A stretch of 64,000 nt of DNA from Drosophila miranda. Lineage: Eukaryota; Arthropoda; Insecta; Diptera; Drosophilidae. Below are positions 31,018 to 40,678 of this stretch, piece after piece. Position 1 is the first letter of the stretch. Each line of letters opens with the position of its first letter. Where the stretch lies: the NCBI RefSeq assembly GCF_003369915.1, contig NW_022881614.1:4485001-4549000 (forward strand). The letters run 5' to 3'. Under the pieces are notes generated by a model, which had not been told where the DNA came from, did no database searches, and saw nothing but the letters and a program-made list of their open reading frames with translations. The position numbers and the translations under genes were made by a program.

Positions 31018-34000
31018 CTATGTCCAAACAGAGGTAGGTAGGACGCCCTCCTTGCTGGCGCCCGGCGGCGTGAGCATCTCCTTGTTGAGGAACTCCAATG
31101 GCAGGTTGACCAGAAAGCCCTACGGAGAGTGCACGGAGAATACAAATCAGAAACGATCGAGAAGAGGCAGATCGATGGGCTTTACCTGGATTTCTGTGAC
31201 CCGATGGGCGGCCATCTCTGGATCGGTCTTGGAGAGCGGCGACTCCTCCTGGTACTTGCGCAGACTGGCGAATGTCTTCACAAAGTCCGTGGGAATGCAC
31301 TTGAACACCTCGTCGTAGATCTCGGTGTTCCTCGTGGAGATCTGTCGCCAGGTGCCGTGCCAGAGCTTGTCGCAAACGGGATCGCTGATGTCCAGATCAG
31401 AGCGCGCAGACCCCTCGCCCTCCAGGAGGCCTGCAAAGGGAAGATTTCCTCAGTCAAAAGATGCTTCTGGCGATTCGATAGAGGTGGCAGCCCCACCTAA
31501 ATGCTCTTTGAAGAAATACTTTCGCAGGCGACCGGCAAAGATGCCACTCGGATACTTTTTGCCATTCATGCGGCCATCCTCGAATTCCTCGTCCATGATG
31601 ATGGCCGCAATCTCCGAGTCGCGCTTCCCAATCATCGAGCGGTCGTTGATGTTCGCAGAGCCGCAGATGACCACCCGATCGTCGGCGATGAGCAGCTTGG
31701 AATGCACGTAAATCAGTTCGGTGATGGGCGTGCTGTTCAGGAAGGAATGATTGCGTAGACTGTGGAATGAGATGTAGTTGTGCGGCTCGGAAACGCCGGC
31801 CTCCTGGAGACGTGTCAGTATAGCAGTGCGTCCCCTAGACAAACAGAGACCTATAGAGTCCACAGGGCTAAGAGAACAACCAATAGTCACCTGGAAATGG
31901 AGGCATAGTTCCAGTGGGTGATGGCTCGCACAGCGATGCCCGTGCTGCCGCCCACGTCGCCCTCGAATCCCGGAAGGAGTGGCATTATCACATACACACG
32001 GAAGGGTTTCCGTTCTCTAAAAAAAGAAAGACACATTAGCTCTAGCTCCAATGATCCCCGCCTCCGGTGGCTTACTTATGGGCCCGCACAATGCGCTTGA
32101 AGAGTGTCTCCCCAATCTGATTCCGCACGTTGTTGTACGCCCCCGGCACGCCCATGCCCAGCTGCATGGTGATGAAGAACTGATTCTCAATGTACACGTA
32201 GTGCTGGGCTTTGGTGATCGTCTGGATGTAGGCGTCGTGGATGCTCTGCTCCACGAGGTCCGCCTCGATGAAGCCGCAGCTCCAGGCGGAGACGCTGCGC
32301 AGCAGCTGGCACGTGACCCTCTGCTGGCGGCGATGTTACAGCTGCTGCAGATGGGAGTTGAGGCGGATCTGGTGGTAGCTCTTCGGCATGAGGTAGGGAC
32401 AGCGCGTATTGTCCCGCAGCTTCTCCAGCTTCATGGCGTTCCAGCGCTGTATAAAGTGGCGGGCCACATCCCGCGCCGAAGCCCCCACCACACAGAGGCC
32501 GACATCGTGCCAGGGCATGCGCGGTGTGGTCGTGCGATCGATAATGTCCACGAACGGCGAGTTGAGGTTCATCCAGTCCTTGAGTATGAAGTTGAAGTAG
32601 TCCTTGCAGAACCAGTACATGGCCTGGCCATAGAATTCACTGAATAATTGCGTGGAGTTGGCCGTGGCATTAGCTGTGGCAGTGGCGACATCGGTGGCAG
32701 TGGCGACATCGGCGGCTGTGGCGGTGGCGGTGGCTGTGGCATTAGCTGTGGCTGTAGCAGAGGAGGAGGCCAGAGTCATGTCGGGATCCATGGTGGCATC
32801 CACTGTGTCTATGCTAAAGACACCTCCATCCTCTGGCCCCTCCAACGTCGTCTCGTTGGCCGTCAGTCGGTGCATAAAGTCCTTGCCCATGCGAGCCCCC
32901 TTCATGGCGTTGTTCTTCAGCCGATCGAGCATGTTCTTCCGCTCCATCTCTGGCGTGTTCAGCTTCATTCCCTCCAGGGCCATGTTCTCGTCGGGATCCT
33001 CGCCAGCGCCAGGCGACAGCATGGCGGGTATCAGCAGTCAATCGCCCGGTTTGAGGACCCTCAACTACATGCTGTTGCCGGGCGGGGGCGGGGCCGGGGT
33101 CAGCGGTGCCTCCAGCGGCTCTGGCGAGGCCGCCCTACCAGCCTTGGGCGGGGTCTCGTAGTGGGCATTCCTCGAGGACTTGCGCGAGCCAAAGGCCGAG
33201 TCCACATCGTCCTTGTTGAAGTAGCCGCTGGGCGTGCGGCGCGTGCTCCCCGAAACGGAGGCCGTGGAAATGCTCCCGAGATCTGTGAGACGATGATGAT
33301 GATCGTCCCAGCGGCCGTAGCACAGATCGATGCCGCCCATGAAGGCGTACGTCTGGTCGATCACGACGATCTTCTCGTGGTGCGCCCAGAGGAGAATGCC
33401 ACCGCGTGCATGGTCCGGATGCCGCATGACCTGAAAGGGAAGCAAATGAACACTCCTGAACCGATCTCTGACTGAAATCCCACCTTGATGTTGTCATGCT
33501 TGGCCAGCGTGGACTTGCTGTAGTAGCTATTGATGCCCAGGGCCATCTCCACCTCCTTGTAGAGCAGCACGAAGACCCGCACCCCCTGCTCGGCCTTGCG
33601 GAGGAGGATTTTGTCCAGGCGCCAGTAGTCGCCATCCAGAGCGGGCCGCTTCATGTAGATCCCCGGGCTGAGCCACCAGTCCGCTATGTAGATTTCTTCG
33701 GTGGCCGCTTCGAGGCCATCGGCGACGGTGGACATGTACTGGGAGCCGTCCACGTACCAGGAGGCCTGCGTGTTGGCCCGCATGGGGGCGTAGGACATGT
33801 GGGGATTGGGCAGCGTGAAGTCGCGGGCATACGAGTTGGAGGTGTGCTTCAGATACTGCATCCACTCCTTGCACTTGCGCCGTGTCCAGCACTTGAGCAC
33901 AATGTGCCGGTTGTTGGTCAGCACCTGCAGACTCTTCCGCATGCCCGTATGGTAGATGCCCGTCGACACATCGAAGCCCTGGTCGAACAGGATTACGGCC

Positions 34001-35445
34001 CGGATGCTACCATCGGTGGGTCGGATGTAGCCAAAGCAGGTCTCCTTCACGAAGAACCAGTGATTGCGCCACGTGCCACACATCACGTCCGAGCAGAAGT
34101 AGTTGCAGCGCACACAGCACTTCTTCTGGAAGCACACAAAGAAGTTGCAGCCCGCTTGGCCGGGTCGCGTCGAGCCCGTGCGCTTGAGTATTACGGCCTC
34201 CTTGCCCTTGAGGCCCATCCCGGGCACAAAGGACACATTGGAGACCTCGACAAAGTTTAGCTAAAAGAGAAAGAAGCTCCTCTTAGTCCCCTTTCGGCGG
34301 TAGGTGGTCTGTGATCCTCACCGTTTCGTGGTGCGATCGGTACAAGCTGATGTTCAGGAGATTGTACAGATAGTCCTCCAGCTGCTTGATCCGCACGCCC
34401 AGATTCTCCACCGTCACGAGACTCTCCGGGCGGTTGGGGAACCGCGGCAGCTTCTTCTTTTTCTTCTTCTTGCGCTTCTTTTGGATGCGCCGCGGATTGA
34501 GGCCCGACAGAATCGAGTTGTGACTGGGACTGACGATGGTGCCGGGTCCGTTCTGGTGTCTGCTGCCATTGTTCTGGGGCGTGCTCGTCTGCTTCACCTG
34601 CTTGGTGTGGGCGGGCAGGTCCTTGAGGGTCGACTCATCGGCCATCTGGCTGGCGGTTGCCTTGAGCGTGGTCCGCTTCTCCTTGTGACTGCGACTGGGG
34701 AAGGGTATGTTCAGGGAGGTGCGGAAGAAGCTCAGTTGCTGGTGGAGCGAATTGAAGTGCTTGTAGCGCCGCTTGATGGTCCACTTGAAGGGTCCGTGGG
34801 TGAGCTCAATGGTGTATCTACGGGAGAAAAGAATCCTTAGAGATGGTCTCGGAGAACGAGAGATTACTCACAGATTGGGGTTCAGCAGATGTGTGGTGAC
34901 ACTCCGCTCGGTGTCCACGATCCGCACATGAATCTCGCGACCCGGGATGAAGAACTTCCGCTGAAAGGAGTTGAACTTGACGCTGGGCCCGTAGATGCTC
35001 GTGAAGGGTATCTCCTGGCGCATCACCACGCTGTTGTTCTCATCGTCGTCGTCGGTGGTCTCCTTGCGCTGCACCAGCACCGGCTTGTCGCCCAAATTCG
35101 ACAGGATGGTCACGGAGTCGGGAAACCCCAGCGTCTCATCGTACTCCGAGTCGACCAGCGAAAACTGGAACTCGGGCAGGCGTCGGTTATAATGCCCCAC
35201 CACGGTACCATCGTCCGTGCAGTCCGGGTCCTGCTCCTCGTCCTCCTGGTCCTCATCCTCGTTCCGGTTGTCCTCCGCGGAGGCATCCGAATCGTTGGTG
35301 TACGGCGGCAGGGCCGCTCCATTGCGCTCCTCCGTCATGGCCTCGAACTGGGCAAAGTAATAGGAACTGTCTATATCATCGTAGCCCCGATTCACGTAGC
35401 CCGCGAAATTCGTTGGCCGGTACACATCATCCGCGGGGTATTCGG
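31018..35445 (-). pseudogene. Pld: Phospholipase D (Pld) with three in-frame stop codons
   Basis: PLD hydrolyses phosphatidylcholine to phosphatidic acid at membranes. Coding exons: 35445-34872, 34817-34322, 34260-33484, 33430-32076, 32016-31891, 31834-31497, 31430-31186, 31119-31018. All seven introns are GT-AG and phases agree, giving 1336 codons to the TAG at 31020-31018. Order: acidic N-terminus, PX domain (exons 1-2, split by a Lys-rich insert), PH domain (exon 3), HKD1 (HHEKIVVID), a long loop with an Ala-Thr repeat, HKD2 (HSKLLIADDRVVICGSANIN), and the C-terminus LPTSVWT. Exon 4 has TAG (33067-33065), TGA (33040-33038) and TAA (32338-32336), all in the same frame. Each is one C-to-T step from CAG, CGA or CAA, and together they cut the protein after HKD1. 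The first coding exon upstream of the acceptor at 35446 is not identified. Identification is secure; that it is a null allele is inference. Confidence 0.9.
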
Positions 35446-37381
35446 CTGCAAAGGAGATTGGGAAAACTGTAGAATACCAGCAAAGTGCCCATTGTTCGAT
35501 GCCTTATCAATGTTTATTTTACCCGACCAGCTCTATTCTCCAAAGTGTTTTCGAGCTACCTCTCCCATCGACAGACGACAGACCCTCCAACATCTGTCAT
35601 CGCTTTTCAATTAGTTTAAATTGAGTTTGTTTTTCCAACTAAAGTTTTCAACATAGCGACTATAGATGCACTTTAGAGAGTGCCTTTTTCGAGTGCCGCT
35701 GACTCAGCGAGCATGATTTTTGTATTTGCCATTGAGCGTATACCCTTTCGATGGGTCCGGGTCCCCACTAGAGCCCTGCATGAACGGGCCATCGAATCGG
35801 TTCGGTTTAGTCTTTGTTCGGTCAAAATTTCGGTTTTTTTTCTCGCTCACTCCCCACCCCTAAGAGAGGGTAAGTCCTATAAGTTTTAATGACTAATTCT
35901 GACTATTAAAATAATATTTTGGGAAGGGCTTTAGCACCTTAAAATCCCGTCTTTTAGTATTTTTCGAGTTTAAACTTGACTTCTGGTGTTTCTGTCTCTC
36001 GTTAACCTTTCAACCTGTGTGTCACTCGGGTCCACGGAGAGACCGAAGCACGTGTGAAAAGTAGCAATTATATATTTCATATCTCCATTGGAAATAGAAG
36101 CCCCCCCCCCCCCTTCCCTCCATCAATGCCATGCCAAATATCAATTTGTAATCAAATTCTCATAATTTTCACTGTCGGAAAACATCTATTGGTGTATAAT
36201 TTTACCTCTAAGTGTAATAATCCGACTCGCAGGTCTTTTTTCTCTGGGTGTACATTCGAGCCAAAAATGTCTATAGTTCAGGCTTTGAGCGATACACGAA
36301 AGATCAATATTTATTTTGGCACGCTATTGAACAAATAAATGTTGATACCCAAGAGATTATATTCATGTAATAATTGCACAGGCACACACACATTTCCAAA
36401 TATACAGATATATTTATATGTGCACGCATAAAACCCAAAAGAATATTCTATAAATTGATCAGAATATATTTGTAATATATAAAGCACCCTTTATTCATGT
36501 GGAGTGCCTTTGTTTGGTGGTGCCTCAATCGCAGCCGTCTCCCTGGGGAGTTCTTTCAACCCTGTGGCACGATTATTTCATCTGTGACCTACACATAATG
36601 CCAAAGAAATCGAAACTTCCTGTTGCATTATTTGTGTAAAACAGGTACGAATACTCGCACAAGTGCTGTAAATATATCTCTTTATGGTTATGGCTGTGTA
36701 TGGGTCGCCTTTGGCGTGCCATGAATTTTCAATGTGGGGGGGTGGGAGGCGCTATGAATCAGCCACTAATGCCACCGTTAGGCGGTGCACGCAACTTCAG
36801 AAGGTTCGGGGCGGTGGGGGGGCGGCCTTATATAAGCCAAAGGAAATGGTACTCGATGGGTGGAATGTTTGCTTCGAGGTAGTTCTGTGATTAGTTTTTT
36901 ACAAAGAATGATTGGCGTTAAGATATCAGAGGACTGTCACTTGTGCCTCTGGTTTCACTTTCACAAAAGCACTCAGAAAATCAAACAAACCAGTTATATA
37001 AGAGCCATTCTAGAGAAGCAAACTGGTTCAATCTTATCTCATGCCGAGAACACACTCTTCGGATGACGCAGAATCTTATAAATACCAAAGTCTGTTCTGC
37101 TCCAGTCAAGACTAGAGTGATCTAAGACTATCCGTATCTGTATCTGTATCTCTGTATTTGTATTTCTCTAGTTTACGATCTGTATGTCCATTATGATGGG
37201 TCCCCATTCTTATATCTATTTCTGTACGGCAGGATCCGATCTTTACCCATGCTAGCCATCAGCTGTGAAATGCTGCTGCCTCGTTGTGGTCGCTGCTGCT
37301 CGCGACGGTATCCGTGGACTTGGCCATCGCCTGGTGCGTTATTTATACTCTAGTATTCACGTATCAATGGACTTGGTTTTA
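35446..37381. other. Upstream region of Pld; no coding gene seen
   Basis: Probably holds Pld 5' exon(s), introns and promoter. A C-run lies at 36101-36113. TATATAAG boxes occur at about 36829 and 36994, with a (TATCTG)n stretch at about 37130-37160. A G-rich segment (36735-36830) separates them. No frame looked coding. Confidence 0.35.
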
Positions 37382-38489
37382 TTATACCCGATACTCAAAA
37401 TGAGTATTGGGGTATATTAGATTTGTGGTAAAATTGGATGTGTGTAACGTCCAGAAGGAATCGTTACCGACCCCATAAAGTATATATATTCTTGATCAGC
37501 ATCAATAGCCGAGTCGATTGAGCCCTGTCTGTCTGTCCGTCCGTCCGTCTGTCCGTCTGTCCGTCCCCTTCAGCGCCTAGTGCTCAAAGACTATAAGAGC
37601 TAGAGCAACGATGTTTTGGATCCAGACTTCTGTGATATGTCACTGCTACAAGAATATTTCAAAACTTCGCCCCGCCTACTTCCGCCCCCACAAAGGACGA
37701 AAATCTGTGGCATCCACAATTTTAAAGATACGAGAAAACTAAAAACGCAGAATCGTAGAAGATGACTATATCTTCTAGAGTGCAAAATCTGAACCAGATC
37801 GTATAATTATTATAGCCAGAATCAAGAAAACAATTTCATTTTTTCTCGCCCTGTCTCTCTCTAACACACACGTAGCATAGCCGGCTTTGCTTAGAGTAAA
37901 ACATTAGCGCCTAGATCTCAGAGACTATAAAAGCTAGAGCAACCAAATTTGGTATCCACACTCCTAATATATCGGACCGAGACGAGTTTGTTTCAAAATT
38001 TCGCCACACCCCCTTCCGCCCCCGCAAAGGATGAAAATCTGGGGATATTCACAAATCTCAGAGACTATTAAGGCTAGAGTAACCAAATTTGGTATCTGAG
38101 CTCCTGTTAGATCTCACTATAAAACGTATATCTCAAAATTTCGCCCCACCCCCTTCCGCCCCCACAAAGGACGAAAATCTGTTGCATCCACAATATTGAG
38201 GATACGAGAAAACTAAAACCGCAGAATCATAGATAATGATCATATATATCAGATTGCTGAATCTGGATCAGATCAGATCATTTTTATAGCCAAAAGGAAC
38301 AAATCAATTTGCACTGGCTACGCAGCACCCGACGTCACGCTCAGACTGATTTTCTGTCTCTCTCGCACGCACTCCTTGTCGTGTCGTTTAATATTAGCGG
38401 CGTCTGCCGGAGGAGAGCCATACTGACTTAGTATCGGGTATAACTGTAGAGTTTCGGTCTCCGCAGCAACTCACAACGTTCCCCCTCGT
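37382..38489 (-). mobile_element. DINE-1/mini-me-like element, about full length
   Basis: Reverse orientation, 1108 bp. Begins TTATACCCGATACTCAAAAT on the plus strand and ends with the complement of ACGAGGGGGAACGTTGTGAG. Holds all modules of the array units at 56491-64000, including the (GTCY)n microsatellite (about 37528-37565). Confidence 0.88.
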
Positions 38490-38788
38490 TAATTTTGATT
38501 CCTTGATTTCGGGTTTTCTTTGTTTGATTTGAACTCCAAATTCTTGCTCTTTTATCTTATCTTTTTCTGCCTTACATTCTCGCATGTATACTTCTGTCAC
38601 CATGGGGCATTAATTAATTGAATTTTTATCACAATATTTTTGTTATCTCTGGGTACAAAAAACCAAAACCAAAACGTACAGCCATATTTCTTTGGGCTAC
38701 GAATATACTATGAAATGTATCTTTTGCTTTGCTTTTGTTTGGGTGTTTCCAGCTCATAAAACTTTTGCACAACACACACACACACACA
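38490..38788. other. Host sequence ending in an AC microsatellite
   Basis: AT-rich. Ends in (AC)n at 38772-38788, immediately left of the R1-clade element. No gene seen. Confidence 0.4.
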
Positions 38789-39283
38789 AGTGCGGTCGTG
38801 TTTGCAAGCGAGCTCCGAGTTTTCTACAAACAAAATCCGTATCACGCCTGGAATCAAAACAGAAGACGGTTCAAGTCAGGCTTTCAGCGTCCCGTACTCA
38901 CTGCGCATGGTGGCTGGCGACGGAGACTTCCCAGTTGGTTGCAGGGGCAAACGCAGACGAGCAGATAGACCAGGGGAGGGTGATCGTTGGTTTTGGCGCA
39001 TTTCTCTATCCATCGTGTTGGTGGTAGGAAAAATAAAAACAACTTTCACTCAAATCGCTTCACTTGCCTCGATTTACATATATTCACGGATCAGCTGATC
39101 GAGCAGAGGTGCTTACAGCACGGAGTTGCCGGACAGCGTAGGACAGTCATAGGGTTGCCAGATCGGCCAACCAGTTTGAAAGTTGAGCGCCAACCGGAAA
39201 ATCGCGCGGGCCCCAAATTTTAAATTTTAAATTTTAAATTTCAAATTTCAAAATCGAGTATTTGGCAACTACAAACAGGAAGA

Positions 39284-40678
39284 ATGGAGGAGGAGGAAAA
39301 GCGGGTCTTTAAAAGGAGAGCTAGCCTGCAGCGTTCCCCACCACAGTGGCAGACTCCCCGAGGCATTTGGCCCAGGGAGCAGGCAGTTGAAAAGCCGGCC
39401 CAGCTAAGCCTTGGTACCGGAACTCCACTTAAGGCGCCCCTTAGAGTGCTGCCAGCACTGACTGTGTCTGCACCAGCAGAAGTCCCTGTCAATCCCTTTG
39501 ACTTCAGCAGTGCTTCCACAGACAAAAGCGGTACAGGACCAAAGGCCGACGGAGATCTGCGGGCGATTCTGGCTTCGCTGGTAGAAAAGTCGACGGAATT
39601 GTCGAAGATGCTGAGGGACGCCCGTTATCTCAACAAGGAGATGAAAGAGTTGGCGCATAACGTGGTGAGGATGCAAAAGTCCGCGCTTCACAGCTTCGAC
39701 GCAAAGTTTCAGAGGAAGGAGAGGGTGGAGCGGCGTGATCAGGAGACGCAGTGCTCCCCTCAACACGATGCGCCGAAAAGGAAGCTGGACAAGCCGACGA
39801 GGAGCTCGCCGAAGCGGAGAAACAATATGAGCGGCCATCCCACGTTGCAGTCCCACGAACAACCGGCAAGGAAGACCGAATCAGCTGCACCTACCGAAGG
39901 TGAATTGGAGAAGGTGAAGAGCAGAGCGCACGCCCGGAAGCCAAGGCCCCGTCCGGATGTTATTATCATCGAGCCAAAAGGGGAAATGACTTACGCGGAG
40001 ATCCTTAACCTCGTCACCCGCAACCAGAGCGAGAAGATGAAGAAGGTCGGCGAGAGTGTGAGCAGAGTGAAGCGAGCAGCCAAAGGTGCTCTTCTATTGG
40101 AGCTCAAAGACGCCTCGAAGGAGACCGCGCAGCTGCTTCGCGAGGACATAGGCACTGTCCTAGGAGGCAAGGCGGAGGCGCGAGCACTCACCCAGCAGAC
40201 GAGGCTAGAGATGCTCGACTTGGATGAGATGGCTACCTCGGAGGACGTGAGGAAGGCCTTCAGCGAGCAAATGGGGATTACACTCGATGTGGACGCCATT
40301 AAGAGTTTGCGCCCAGGCTTTGGTGGTACCCAGCGGGCTATTATTTGCCTGCCGGCGACCCTTGCGACGAAGGCGCTATCCGTTGGTAAGGTTAAAGTGG
40401 CATGGTCCGTCTGCCGCATACGGGAGCGAAATCTGCCGTTAAAGTGCTTCAGGTGCCTTGAGATCGGCCACGTTGCACTTAATTGCAAAAGCTCTGTAGA
40501 CAGAAGCGGGTGGTGCTTCCGCTGTGGGTCTGAGGAGCACAAGATAAGCGACTGCCACAATGAGGCAAAATGCTTCCTTTGTGTCGGAAAGGGCAAGCCC
40601 CACTCACACGTAGCTGGTAGCCACAGGTGCCCTATGGCACCCAAAGAGAAGGCAAGTCAATACGCTGGACATGGTTAG
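39284..40678 (+). CDS. R1-clade ORF1 (Gag-like RNA-binding protein with CCHC knuckles)
   Basis: 464 residues from the ATG at 39284. ORF1 proteins of this clade package the element RNA. The N-terminal half is charged and low in complexity, with a Lys/Arg-rich stretch (about residues 145-225). The middle has a likely RRM-like or coiled fold (TYAEILNLVTRNQSEKMKK, ARALTQQTRLEMLDLDEMAT). The C-terminus has three zinc knuckles: CFRCLEIGHVALNC, CFRCGSEEHKISDC and CFLCVGKGKPHSHVAGSHRC. The ORF is intact. It overlaps ORF2 by 8 nt at ATGGTTAG (40671-40678), which suggests coupled translation of ORF2. Confidence 0.88.
   Translation: MEEEEKRVFKRRASLQRSPPQWQTPRGIWPREQAVEKPAQLSLGTGTPLKAPLRVLPALTVSAPAEVPVNPFDFSSASTDKSGTGPKADGDLRAILASLVEKSTELSKMLRDARYLNKEMKELAHNVVRMQKSALHSFDAKFQRKERVERRDQETQCSPQHDAPKRKLDKPTRSSPKRRNNMSGHPTLQSHEQPARKTESAAPTEGELEKVKSRAHARKPRPRPDVIIIEPKGEMTYAEILNLVTRNQSEKMKKVGESVSRVKRAAKGALLLELKDASKETAQLLREDIGTVLGGKAEARALTQQTRLEMLDLDEMATSEDVRKAFSEQMGITLDVDAIKSLRPGFGGTQRAIICLPATLATKALSVGKVKVAWSVCRIRERNLPLKCFRCLEIGHVALNCKSSVDRSGWCFRCGSEEHKISDCHNEAKCFLCVGKGKPHSHVAGSHRCPMAPKEKASQYAGHG

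Noticed and set aside
33000..33080. Possible small intron removing the first two Pld stop codons
   Set aside because: The only GT upstream (GTAGTT) and the nearest usable AG give a 70-nt intron that breaks the frame. The sequence on both sides reads on in the original frame.
32648..33475. Long plus-strand frames opposite Pld (also 33496-34260 and 34889-35614)
   Set aside because: Shadows of the conserved Pld coding strand; low-complexity products with no recognisable domain.
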